Assembly (NCBI GenBank): GCA_963843085.1
Contig: CAWJJG010000011.1
Span: forward strand, 186,001 to 250,000
Reading direction: 5' to 3'
Origin: DASUPK01 sp963843085
Lineage (GTDB): Bacteria; Actinomycetota; Thermoleophilia; Solirubrobacterales; 70-9
DNA: 64,000 nt
Shown: piece by piece, positions 33,777 through 43,898 of the stretch
Numbering within the stretch: position 1 is the stretch's first letter
Layout: each line of letters begins with the position of its first letter
Program-made: the position numbers and the translations under genes
Notes under the pieces: model-generated
Databases searched by the model: none
Told to the model about the DNA's origin: nothing
Seen by the model: the letters and a program-made list of their open reading frames with translations, nothing else

Positions 33777-34043
33777 TCAGCGGACCTCGAATCCCGACAG
33801 CCCCTCGGGCTCCTCGTCGGTCACGTCCACCGAGCTGACCTCGGCCCTGCTCGGACCCCGGCGGCAGAACTCGACCATCCGCTCGACCGCCTCCGGCTCC
33901 CCCTCGAAGACCGCTTCGACCGTCCCGTCCGGCGTATTGCGGATGCAGCCGGCCACGCCGGCGGCCTCGGCGCGCTGGCGGGCGGTGTCCCTGAAGAACA
34001 CCCCCTGTACCCGCCCGCCGATCACGACCCGCCTGCGGGTCAC
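33777..34043 (-). CDS. acyP: Acylphosphatase
   Basis: An 88-residue alpha/beta-sandwich enzyme that hydrolyses acyl phosphates. The signature GRVQGVFFRDTARQRAEAAG contains the catalytic Arg (phosphate loop VQGVFFR), and the catalytic Asn is in GCIRNTPDGTVEAVFEG. Length is typical. The start GTG 34043 lies 4 bp after the cupin gene stop, so the two form a short operon. The physiological substrate is not known for most family members. Confidence 0.94.
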   Translation of the reverse strand: MTRRRVVIGGRVQGVFFRDTARQRAEAAGVAGCIRNTPDGTVEAVFEGEPEAVERMVEFCRRGPSRAEVSSVDVTDEEPEGLSGFEVR

Positions 34044-34047
34044 CGGG

Positions 34048-34443
34048 CTAGTCCTCGTCGTCGTACTCGGAGGCCACGCCGACGCCGGAGCGCCCGAAAA
34101 CCTCGGACACCGCGACGGGGGGCGACTGCACCGACACGCAGCAGAGATCGGCCGAGTTGCCGTTGGCGATCGAGTGATCGGTGGCCGGCGGGACGAGGAT
34201 GAGATCGCCCTCGGAGATCTCCTGGGTGTCTCCGGCGACGGTCATCGCGCCCCGGCCGCTGGCGACGATGTAGACCTGCTCGGACTCCTCGTGCGAGTGG
34301 AGGGTGTGATCGCTCCCCGCCGGGACCGCCAGCCAGGTCACTGACATGTTCCGGGAGCCGAGCTCTCCGGCGTCCATAAGGATGTGATTGCGGAGCCTGT
34401 GCCACTCCTCCGTGGGAGCCTCCGCGAGCCGCCTGACCAGCAC
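34048..34443 (-). CDS. Cupin-domain protein
   Basis: A 131-residue single cupin. The first metal-binding motif reads HTLHSHEESEQVYIVASGRG and the second EISEGDLILVPPATDHSIAN, giving the His, His, Glu and His ligands in the usual order (HxHxxxxE and a later H). Cupins of this size range from sugar isomerases to dioxygenases and storage or sensor proteins; the reaction is unknown. The GTG start lies 6 nt after TAGAAA, a variant leaderless box. Confidence 0.85.
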   Translation of the reverse strand: MLVRRLAEAPTEEWHRLRNHILMDAGELGSRNMSVTWLAVPAGSDHTLHSHEESEQVYIVASGRGAMTVAGDTQEISEGDLILVPPATDHSIANGNSADLCCVSVQSPPVAVSEVFGRSGVGVASEYDDED

Positions 34444-34460
34444 ACGGCCTTTCTACCAGA

Positions 34461-37019
34461 TCAGCCTTTGACGACAAAGTTGACCAGCCGGCCAGGCACG
34501 ACCACTTCTTTCGCTATCGGCTTCCCGTCGATGTGCCGCTGGACGTTCTCGCTCGATCTGGCCTGCTCCAGAAGCTCCTCCTCGGCGGTGTCGGCGCCGA
34601 CCTCGATGCGGTCGCGGAGCTTGCCGTTCACCTGGATCACGAGCATGTAGGTGTCGCGCTCGAGCAGCTCTGGGTCCGCCTCAGGCCACGGCAGCTCCCA
34701 GACCCGCGCGCCCTCCAGCCATTCGTAGACCTCCGAGCAGAGGTGGGGAGCGAAGGGGAAGAGCAGGGACACGGCGGTCGAAGTCGCGAAGCGCACCGAC
34801 GCGGCTCCGACAGGATCTCCGTAGAGGCCCTCCTTGAGGCGGTAGATCTCGTTGACCAGCTCCATCACCGCCGAGATGGCGGTGTTGAACTGGAAGCGGG
34901 GGTCGATGTCGCGGGTGACCTTGTCGATCGCCCAGTGCGCCTTGGCGAGGAGCTCGCGGGGTTCGCCACCAATCGCCGCGTCCTCTCCCCTCTCACGGGT
35001 CGCGCTGTCGCGCGCCCTCGCATCATCGGGCGCGGCAACATCCTTGGTCCGCTCGGTGACCTCGCGACCCAGCCGCCACAGCCGCGAGAGGAACCGGAAG
35101 ACCCCCTCCGCCCCCTCGTCCGACCAGTCTCCGCCCTTGATCGGCGGGCCCATGAAGCAGATGTAGGTGCGCAGGGTGTCGGCACCGAAGCGGTCTACGT
35201 ATTCCGCCGGGCTCACCGTGTTGCCCCGAGACTTGGACATCTTCGCCCCGTCGCGGGTGATCATCCCCTGGGTGAAGAGGTTGGCGAACGGCTCGCGTGC
35301 CTCGAGCAGGTCCATGTCGTGCAGCGCCTTCACGAAGAAGCGCGCGTACATCAGGTGGAGGATCGCGTGCTCGACGCCGCCGATGTACTGGTCGACCGGC
35401 ATCCAGTAATCGGCCACCTCGCGAGCCCAGCACTGCTCGTCGTTGCGCGGGTCGAGGTAGCGCAGGAAGTACCAGGACGAGTCGACGAAGGTGTCCATCG
35501 TGTCGGTCTCCCGCCGCGCCGCTCCCCCGCACTTCGGGCACTCGGTGTTGACCCAGTCCTCGGCCGCCGCCAGCGGGCTCTTCCCCTTCGGCGCGTATTC
35601 CTCGATGTCGGGGAGGAGCACCGGCAGCTGGTCCTCGGGCACGGGGACCATGCCGCACTCGTCGCAGTAGACGATCGGGATCGGTGCGCCCCAGTAGCGC
35701 TGGCGCGAGACCAGCCAGTCGCGGAGGCGGAAGTTGACGGAGGGCTCGCCGCGGCCCTCCGACTCCAGCCAGGCGACGATCTCGTCGTAGGCCTCGCGGT
35801 TGTCCTCGCCGTCGAAGCGGCCTGAGTTGACCATCGCGCCGTCCCCGGCGTACGGCAGCCCGTCGTCGTCCTTCGCCTGGTTGGGATCCTTGCCCTCGAT
35901 CACCCTGCGAATCGGCAGGTCGTAGCTCTTCGCGAACTCGTAGTCGCGCTCGTCGTGGGCCGGCACGGCCATGATCGCGCCGGTCCCGTACTCCATCAGC
36001 ACGTAGTCGGCGACGAACATGGGGATGCGCTCGCCGTTGACCGGGTTCGTCACCTGACGGCCCAGCGCCACCCCGGTCTTCTGCCGCTCCTCATCGGCCC
36101 GCTCCTCGGCCGTCGCGCGAGCGGACTCGTTGACGTACTCACGAACCTCCTTCTCGTTCTCGGTTCCCGCCGCCAGCCGCTCGACCAGCGGGTGCTCCGG
36201 AGCGAGCACGAAGAAGGTCGCGCCGAACAGGGTGTCCGGGCGGGTCGTGAACACCGGGAAGTCGAGCTCCAGCTCCTCGCAGCGGAAGGTGACCTCGGCG
36301 CCCTCGGAGCGGCCGATCCAGTTGCGCTGCATCGTGACCACGTTCTCGGGCCAGGACTCGAGCAGGTCGAAGTCGTCGAGCAGCTGCTGGGCGTACTCGG
36401 TGATCCGTAAGAACCACTGCTCGAGGTTGCGCTGCTCGACCAGCGTCCCGCAGCGCTCGCAGTGCCCGTCGATCACCTGCTCGTTGGCGAGCACCGTCTG
36501 GTCCTTGGGGCACCACTGGACGGGCGCCTCGTGGCGGTGGGCCAGGCCCTTCTCGAAGAGCTTCAGGAAGATCCACTGCGTCCAGCGGTAGTACGCGGGC
36601 TGGTGGGTGCCGAACTCGCGGGTCCAGTCGATCGAGATGCCCCAGCGCATGAACTGCCGGCGGAAGGTATCGATCGACTTCTGGGTGGCCTCGCGAGGGT
36701 GCTCCCCGGTGTTGATCGCGTTGTTCTCGGCGGGGAGCCCGAAGGCGTCGTAGCCCATGGGATGCACGACGCTGTAGCCGCGCCGGCGCCGGAAATGGGC
36801 GATCGCGTCGCCGACCGAGTAGGTCTTCAGATGGCCGACGTGAGGCTCGCCGGACGGGTAGGGCAGCATCTCGAGGACGTAGCTCTTCGGCTTCGCCTCA
36901 TCGAACTCAGGGGAGCCGGGGTTCGCGACGACCCAGGTGTTCTCCGCCTCCCAGACGAGCTGCCACTTGCGCTCGATCGCCTGGGGGTCATAGCGCTCGG
37001 TTGTCTCGCTGTCCGCCAT
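34461..37019 (-). CDS. leuS: Leucyl-tRNA synthetase
   Basis: An 852-residue class I synthetase that charges tRNA-Leu. HIGH-type motif PYPSGEPHVGHLKTY is near residue 45; the CP1 editing domain follows, with TTRPDTLFGATFFVLAPEHP containing the threonine-rich editing region. Zinc-like cysteines appear in CPKCGG. The KMSKS motif is GAKMSKSRGNTVSP. The anticodon-binding region and C-terminal domain (LVIQVNGKLRDRI) end the protein. ATG 37019 gives a normal N-terminus; the frame is open further upstream only as antisense. TACACT lies 9 nt before the ATG. Confidence 0.97.
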   Translation of the reverse strand: MADSETTERYDPQAIERKWQLVWEAENTWVVANPGSPEFDEAKPKSYVLEMLPYPSGEPHVGHLKTYSVGDAIAHFRRRRGYSVVHPMGYDAFGLPAENNAINTGEHPREATQKSIDTFRRQFMRWGISIDWTREFGTHQPAYYRWTQWIFLKLFEKGLAHRHEAPVQWCPKDQTVLANEQVIDGHCERCGTLVEQRNLEQWFLRITEYAQQLLDDFDLLESWPENVVTMQRNWIGRSEGAEVTFRCEELELDFPVFTTRPDTLFGATFFVLAPEHPLVERLAAGTENEKEVREYVNESARATAEERADEERQKTGVALGRQVTNPVNGERIPMFVADYVLMEYGTGAIMAVPAHDERDYEFAKSYDLPIRRVIEGKDPNQAKDDDGLPYAGDGAMVNSGRFDGEDNREAYDEIVAWLESEGRGEPSVNFRLRDWLVSRQRYWGAPIPIVYCDECGMVPVPEDQLPVLLPDIEEYAPKGKSPLAAAEDWVNTECPKCGGAARRETDTMDTFVDSSWYFLRYLDPRNDEQCWAREVADYWMPVDQYIGGVEHAILHLMYARFFVKALHDMDLLEAREPFANLFTQGMITRDGAKMSKSRGNTVSPAEYVDRFGADTLRTYICFMGPPIKGGDWSDEGAEGVFRFLSRLWRLGREVTERTKDVAAPDDARARDSATRERGEDAAIGGEPRELLAKAHWAIDKVTRDIDPRFQFNTAISAVMELVNEIYRLKEGLYGDPVGAASVRFATSTAVSLLFPFAPHLCSEVYEWLEGARVWELPWPEADPELLERDTYMLVIQVNGKLRDRIEVGADTAEEELLEQARSSENVQRHIDGKPIAKEVVVPGRLVNFVVKG

Positions 37020-37103
37020 CGCCGGGGCAGTGTACGAGCGGCGTATATTCGTGAACATGATCGGCGGCTCCAAACACCGCCGCCGGATCAAGAGGAGGCT
37101 CAG

Positions 37104-37328
37104 ATGTCGAGGTTGATCAGGCTGGACCGTACGGGGCACACGGAGCTGGCCAGTTGGAGCTCGGAGGACACCGATGCTCACCGCGCGGCCGTCGAGGCGT
37201 TCCGGCGCGAGCTCGACCGGGGGATGCTGGCGAGCGCCACGCTTCCCGACGGGTCGGCCGAGGTCGTGCGCGAGCTGCCGCTGGATGCCGATCTGGTGAT
37301 CCTGCGCCGCCCGATCGCCGGGGGGTAG
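37104..37328 (+). CDS. Small conserved-looking protein, unknown
   Basis: A 74-residue protein behind a good Shine-Dalgarno sequence (AGAGGAGG, about 8 nt upstream). It reads SRLIRLDRTGHTELASWSSE, then AVEAFRRELDRGMLASATLP and ends VVRELPLDADLVILRRPIAG. The helix followed by strand pairs looks like a compact alpha/beta domain. The TAG stop directly abuts the ATG of the next gene, so the pair is surely co-transcribed. A TATATT box lies about 60 bp upstream at 37042-37048. Function unknown. Confidence 0.68.
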   Translation: MSRLIRLDRTGHTELASWSSEDTDAHRAAVEAFRRELDRGMLASATLPDGSAEVVRELPLDADLVILRRPIAGG

Positions 37329-37955
37329 ATGGAAGCCGGTGTCCTGAGCGAAGCCGCGGCGATGCCGTGGCGGCGGCGGGCGAGCGAGCGCACCCTGGCC
37401 CGTGAGGGGCGTGTCTGGACGCTGTGGAGCGTCGGGGTGATCGTCATCTTCAGCCTGCCTGCGGCGCTGCTGGTCTGGATCCAGCCGCTCACCTTCCCGG
37501 TCGCGGCGATCTTCCTCGGACACGGGATCGCGGTGCTGCACCTGCAGGCAAAACGCGGCGCGCGGGGGGTGAGGCCGATCGGAGACACGGAAACTCCGCC
37601 GGAGCGGAGGGCCCTCGGGTTGCTCGGGGACCTGGTCGGGCACGATGCGCGCGAGCTGCTGTCGCGGACCGGGCTGGCGATCGAGCGCGGGCGGCTGGGG
37701 ACATGGCTGGTGGGCCAGGAGGGCGCGATCCTCGTTCGCCCGAGCGGCCACCGGGTCCACTGCTTCTGCGTCAGGGTGGGCGAGGCTGGCGACCTGCCTC
37801 CCGGGGACCGGGTCGCCCACCTGCTCCTGGCGCTGCGCGAGGACGAGGAGGGTTTCGCCACCGTCTCGAACCGGAACTTCTCCGGCGCTTCGTGGCGACT
37901 GCGGCGCGAGCTGCCGCGGCGAGTGCGCCCAGCGTTGAACGCGGCGAGGAGCTAG
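37329..37955 (+). CDS. Membrane-anchored protein with soluble C-terminal domain, unknown
   Basis: A 208-residue protein. Two hydrophobic segments (TLWSVGVIVIFSLPAALLVW and LTFPVAAIFLGHGIAVLHLQ, about residues 31-70) are followed by a soluble domain of about 135 residues, including LGLLGDLVGHDARELLSRTG, GTWLVGQEGAILVRPSGHRV and LLLALREDEEGFATVSNRNF. The domain reads like a small alpha/beta fold that occurs after double membrane helices, but I recognise no family. It starts one base after the previous stop. It converges on the sulfatase gene. Confidence 0.68.
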   Translation: MEAGVLSEAAAMPWRRRASERTLAREGRVWTLWSVGVIVIFSLPAALLVWIQPLTFPVAAIFLGHGIAVLHLQAKRGARGVRPIGDTETPPERRALGLLGDLVGHDARELLSRTGLAIERGRLGTWLVGQEGAILVRPSGHRVHCFCVRVGEAGDLPPGDRVAHLLLALREDEEGFATVSNRNFSGASWRLRRELPRRVRPALNAARS

Positions 37956-37961
37956 GAGCGG

Positions 37962-39572
37962 CTACGCCAGGCGGTGCAGGCGGGTCTTTCTGACCTGCTC
38001 CAGCTTTCGCTTCAGCCGCACATAGGCCGCCTGCTGCGCCGCGTCGCGCTGGAAGCCGGGATAGGCGAGGTTGGACGTCTCGAGCGGATCGTGCTTCAGG
38101 TCGTACATCTCCCACTGCGGAGACTTCTTGTGATTGACGTCGTAGTACTTGGCGAGCTTCCAGCGGCGCTCGCGAATGCTGATGATGTGGTTCGGGGCTC
38201 TCGGGTAGGGCGGCATGGACTGGCCGGACTGGTAGTCGTCGTAGGTGAAGACGATGTAGTCCTGAGGCGACTTTCCCTTGCCGTCGTTGAGCACCAGGGA
38301 CGAGTAGTCGATCCCCTCCCAGTTCGCCGTCGCGCCGCGCGGGGCGCCCGCCAGGGTCGCCAGGGTCGGCAGGAAGTCCACGTGGGAGACGAGGGCGTTG
38401 GTGGTCCGCGCCTTGGGGAAGAGCCGCGGGTTGGAGTAGACGAGGGGGACGCGCAGGGCCTCCTCGTAGAAGTTGAAGTTCTTCTGGCGGAGGCCGCCGT
38501 GGGCGAGCCCCATCTCGCCGTGGTCGGCGGTGCGGACGATCAGCGTGTCGTCGTAGAGGCCGGCGTCCTGGAGCTTGTTCAGGACCTGGGTCAGGTAGTA
38601 GTCCGAGGAGCGCATCAGGTTGCCGTAGAAGTTCAGGTAGGCGTGCTTCTGCTTCTTGTTCTTCGGCTTGCCAGTCAGGTTGAAGATGTTCAGGAACTGC
38701 TGCTGGACCGAGGGCTTGGTCGAGAGGTCCTCACCGTTGGTCAGGGGGATCTGGATGTCGCCCTGGATCCAGGAGTGGTCGTAGCCCGCCTGGTCGAAGG
38801 TCTTCCCCGGATAGAAGAGGACGTCGTGGGGGTTGACCAACGAGATCACGAGGAAGAAGGGCTGCTGCTTCGCGGCCGCGCTCGAGATGTACTGGAGAAC
38901 GCCCTCCGCCCCGTCCTGGGGGTTGCCGACCGAGTACATGTAGCGGCCATCGTTGTTCGTGACACCACCGCCGGCCTCCGGGATGCTCTGGTCCGCGCCC
39001 GCGTCCGGCGGGTTCCAGCGGTCGAAGCCGTAGACCTGGAGGTCGGCTGGCGTTGCATCCTGGTTCGGGAGGGGCTTGGAGCAGTGCCACTTGCCCTTGT
39101 AGATGACGTTGTATCCGGCAGCCGCCATCACGGTGGCGAGGTTCGGGATGGTGCTGGGCAGCGGCAGCTGCACCTGCGGATAGCCCTGGTAGGCAGGCAT
39201 GTCCTCCTCGAGCGTGTACTTGACGCCGTGCTGGGCCGGGAAGTACCCGCTCATCAGGGTGGAGCGGGCCGGTGAGCACATGCAGGCGTTGGTGAAGGCG
39301 CGCTCGAAGCTGAGGCCGTGCCGGCGCAGCCGCATCATGCCGGGGAGGTTGCGCTGCATCCAGCGGGGCGGGAAGTGCTGGATCGCCCGCTCCTGGTCAG
39401 TCAGGAAGAGGATCACGTTCATCCCCTTCGTCGGGCTGCCCTTCGCCTCGGCGGCCGCGAGGGCGCGCCCGAGGCCGCTCTGGGAGAGGAGCACTCCCGC
39501 GGCCGCGCCGGCGCCGGTCTGGAGCAGCTCCTTGCGGGTGAAGCCGTCCCGGCGGTCCTGCGATTCGGTCAT
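37962..39572 (-). CDS. Sulfatase (formylglycine-dependent), exported
   Basis: A 536-residue arylsulfatase-type enzyme. The N-terminus FTRKELLQTGAGAAAGVLL followed by ALAAA looks like a Tat-type signal, with Arg-Lys in place of Arg-Arg. The core has VILFLTDQER (metal Asp), CSPARSTLMSG (CxPxR motif whose Cys becomes formylglycine), GKWHCSKPLP, NPHDV and TADHGEMGLAHGG. The stop of the upstream beta-propeller gene overlaps ATG 39572 (ATGA), and AGGAGGAAGGG precedes it. Such enzymes cleave sulfate esters or sulfated sugars; the substrate is unknown. A formylglycine-generating enzyme gene is not in the window. Confidence 0.92.
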   Translation of the reverse strand: MTESQDRRDGFTRKELLQTGAGAAAGVLLSQSGLGRALAAAEAKGSPTKGMNVILFLTDQERAIQHFPPRWMQRNLPGMMRLRRHGLSFERAFTNACMCSPARSTLMSGYFPAQHGVKYTLEEDMPAYQGYPQVQLPLPSTIPNLATVMAAAGYNVIYKGKWHCSKPLPNQDATPADLQVYGFDRWNPPDAGADQSIPEAGGGVTNNDGRYMYSVGNPQDGAEGVLQYISSAAAKQQPFFLVISLVNPHDVLFYPGKTFDQAGYDHSWIQGDIQIPLTNGEDLSTKPSVQQQFLNIFNLTGKPKNKKQKHAYLNFYGNLMRSSDYYLTQVLNKLQDAGLYDDTLIVRTADHGEMGLAHGGLRQKNFNFYEEALRVPLVYSNPRLFPKARTTNALVSHVDFLPTLATLAGAPRGATANWEGIDYSSLVLNDGKGKSPQDYIVFTYDDYQSGQSMPPYPRAPNHIISIRERRWKLAKYYDVNHKKSPQWEMYDLKHDPLETSNLAYPGFQRDAAQQAAYVRLKRKLEQVRKTRLHRLA

Positions 39573-40954
39573 CCCTTCCTCCTGAAGATGTCGACTGCAT
39601 TGCTCCTGAAGGCCGTCACGTAGACGAAGCGGCCGTCCGGGCTGACCGCGACCGAGCCGGCCCCGCGGGTCGCCCGCGCCGGGCGGCAACCCTTGGATGG
39701 GCCCGCGCATCCGGCCCGTCCGGGCTTCTGCGCCACCCTCCCCGTGACCCTGTTGCGGTCGAGCATGTCCACCGCGCCCGTCCCGAAGGCGACCACGTAG
39801 ACGTTGCGGCCGTCGGGCGAGACGTCGAGGCCCTCCGGCTCGCTCATCGCGCGCCCGAAGGTGCAGCCGACGGCGCGGAGGAAGGCGAGACAGCCGGTGG
39901 TGCCCTGCTTCTGCGTCAGGGTGCCGGAGGAGGACCGGTTGAAGGAGTCCAGGCTGTTGCTGATCAGGGTCGTCACGTAGGCGTGGGTGTCGCCGGGGGC
40001 CAGGGCGACCGCGTTCGCGCCGGCGAGCTGCACGCCGGTCACGCAGCCCGTGGTCATGGCCTGGACGATGCAGCCGGTGCCGTCCGTCGCCTGGGTGAGG
40101 GCGCCGCTCGAGGGATCCCGGGTGAGGATGGCCACGGCGTTGGAGAGTGCACTCGCCACGTAGACCTGGCCGCCGGCGGCGGAGATCGCCATACCCTCCG
40201 GGGAGCCGAGCTCGACGCCGGCGGTGCATCCGCTGGTCGCCTCGGCGATGCAGGCCGCGGACCCCGAGAGCTGGGTGAGGACGCCGCTGGACGGGTCGCG
40301 GCTGAAGGCCGCAACGGCGTTGCCGAAGAAGGAGCCGGCGTAGACGTTCTTCCCGTCGCGGCTGGCCACGAGCACATCGGGGGCGACCAGGGCCTGGCCC
40401 TCGACGCAGCCCGGCTGAGACAGCCCGGAGATGCAGCCGCCGGGGAGCTGGCGCAGGGCGCCGGTCTTCGGGTTCCGCGCGAATGAGGTGACCGCGTTCG
40501 CGGCTCGGGCGGTGGCGTAGAGGTTGCGGCCGTCACGGCTGATCGCGAGCGAGTTCGCTCCGGCGAGCCCGGCCGCCTTCGCGCAGCCGGCGCCCCCGCC
40601 GGTGGAGATGCAGCCGCCCTTCCGGGCGGGCTGGGTGAGCCTGCCGGTTCGCCGGTCGCGGTCGAAGATCGCGATAGCGCGGCTTGTCGAGGAGGCGACG
40701 TAGACGTTGCGCCCGTCGGGGCTGATCGCGATCGCGCGGGAGCCCATGAACGGGCCGGGGCCTTTAAGGGCGCGGGCGACGGCGCAGCTGGTGCTGCGCT
40801 TCGGACGGGTGGCCACGCACCCCGCCCGGCCGCGGAGCTGGGAGAGGGCGCCGCTCGAGCTCGACGGCAGCTTGGCCGGCTCAGCGCGGGGCGCGGCCTG
40901 AGCGGCGGATGGGACTAGGGCGGCGAGGAATGCGAGCGAGGCGAGTTTGCGGAT
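39569..40954 (-). CDS. Exported beta-propeller repeat protein
   Basis: About eight repeats of roughly 50 residues, each with the pattern SPDGRNVYVASSTSRAIAIF, then TGRLTQPARKGGCI, so a lactonase/YVTN-like propeller. Each repeat carries two or three Cys (GCISTGGGAGCA, GCIVQAMTTGCVTG), which suggests disulfides outside the cell. Upstream of the first ATG/GTG (40816) the frame stays open and encodes a perfect signal peptide RKLASLAFLAALVPSAAQA; its only plausible start is ATC 40954, 6 nt after TAGGTT. The gene overlaps the sulfatase gene, so the propeller may bind the sulfated polymer or help assemble the enzyme. Confidence 0.82.
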   Translation of the reverse strand: MRKLASLAFLAALVPSAAQAAPRAEPAKLPSSSSGALSQLRGRAGCVATRPKRSTSCAVARALKGPGPFMGSRAIAISPDGRNVYVASSTSRAIAIFDRDRRTGRLTQPARKGGCISTGGGAGCAKAAGLAGANSLAISRDGRNLYATARAANAVTSFARNPKTGALRQLPGGCISGLSQPGCVEGQALVAPDVLVASRDGKNVYAGSFFGNAVAAFSRDPSSGVLTQLSGSAACIAEATSGCTAGVELGSPEGMAISAAGGQVYVASALSNAVAILTRDPSSGALTQATDGTGCIVQAMTTGCVTGVQLAGANAVALAPGDTHAYVTTLISNSLDSFNRSSSGTLTQKQGTTGCLAFLRAVGCTFGRAMSEPEGLDVSPDGRNVYVVAFGTGAVDMLDRNRVTGRVAQKPGRAGCAGPSKGCRPARATRGAGSVAVSPDGRFVYVTAFRSNAVDIFRRKG

Positions 40955-40960
40955 GGGGCG

Positions 40961-40966
40961 AACCTA
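40961..40966 (-). promoter_or_regulatory. Leaderless -10 box of the propeller gene (TAGGTT)
   Basis: TAGGTT ends 6 nt before ATC 40954. The TAG in it also closes the frame upstream, so the coding region cannot start earlier. Confidence 0.5.
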
Positions 40967-41021
40967 GACCCGCCCGCGGACGCGCACCAGACCCCCTCGA
41001 TGAATTTGCCAAATAAGGGGG

Positions 41022-43010
<1,989 letters not shown>

Positions 43011-43116
43011 CTCTCCTCCTAAGTCTGTTCTGGGTTCAAAGCTACTCCCCGCCGAAGGCCGAGGCCGGTGGGCGGCGCCGGCGATGCGGCGCCGCCCCCG
43101 GCCTGCGCTGCGACGT

Positions 43117-43743
43117 CTAGCGTCCTGCCGGGTCCACCTCCTCACCCCGCGCGACCTGCAGCGGCATGACCGGCGCGACGGTTCGACCGAATGTCGAGTT
43201 GATCACGGCGGCGAACGATGCGTACCAGGCCGCAACCGCCGTGGCGAGGCCGATGTAGCCGCCCCAGTGGGTAATGGTCATGTCACTGCCGGACTCCCCG
43301 ATCCCGAGCAGGATGAAGGTGACCGCCAGCAGAAAGAACACCAGGGCGACCGCCCCGGTGGTCCGGAGCGAGGCGATGAACATGTAGGTGGTGAAGATCG
43401 CCCAGGCCCACAGATACAGGCCGATCGCGCTTCCGGCATGAGCCTCCGGGATGTCCTTCGCGAAGAAGGTCACCAGCGCCCAGAAAGAGATCCAGAAGGC
43501 GCCGTATGACGAGAAGGCGACCGCACCGAAGGTGTTGCCGGTGCGGAACTCCCACATTCCTGCAAGCAGCTGCGCAATGCCGCCGTAGGCAAGCGCCAAT
43601 CCCAGGACGACCGGTTCCCCGGCGTTGCTGACGATATTCGCATTGAACATGCTGAGCACGAACGTGGTCATGGCGAAACCGGCAAGCCCGAGGGGCCCCG
43701 GATCGGCAGGAATCCACGATGAAGCTGACCTCGAAGACTCCAT
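43117..43743 (-). CDS. satP: Acetate/succinate transporter (GPR1/FUN34/YaaH family)
   Basis: A 208-residue protein with six membrane segments. The N-terminal DPGPLGLAGFAMTTFVLSMF fits the NPAPLGL signature of the family, with Asp-Pro-Gly for Asn-Pro-Ala. AYGGIAQLLAGMWEFRTGNT and FGAVAFSSYGAFWISFWAL are typical of SatP and yeast Ady2. The family imports acetate and succinate with protons. It lies upstream of acs in the same direction, separated by 106 bp. A Shine-Dalgarno sequence (AAGGAGAGA) precedes ATG 43743. Confidence 0.93.
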   Translation of the reverse strand: MESSRSASSWIPADPGPLGLAGFAMTTFVLSMFNANIVSNAGEPVVLGLALAYGGIAQLLAGMWEFRTGNTFGAVAFSSYGAFWISFWALVTFFAKDIPEAHAGSAIGLYLWAWAIFTTYMFIASLRTTGAVALVFFLLAVTFILLGIGESGSDMTITHWGGYIGLATAVAAWYASFAAVINSTFGRTVAPVMPLQVARGEEVDPAGR

Positions 43744-43852
43744 CTAATTCTCTCCTTCCTTGCCGACCGAACCCGGCCACGAGCGACTCACGTGCAGCAC
43801 CGCGGTTCGGCGGGCGGCTACGTAGTGAGGTTCCTACTCCCGCCCATACCCC

Positions 43853-43873
43853 CGTTTAACCGTTCGCTAAACG
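43853..43873. promoter_or_regulatory. Inverted repeat between the LLM gene and satP
   Basis: CGTTTA-ACCGTTCGC-TAAACG forms a 6-bp stem with a 9-nt loop in an AT-rich part of the 155-bp gap. It could be an operator for satP or the terminator of the LLM gene; nothing decides between them. Confidence 0.3.
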
Positions 43874-43898
43874 CAACAAACCCACCAATTGCCGCCGG

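Noticed and set aside
34461..37820. Extended leuS frame of 1119 codons
   Set aside because: The first part is antisense to the two unknown plus-strand genes; the LeuS N-terminus starts at 37019.
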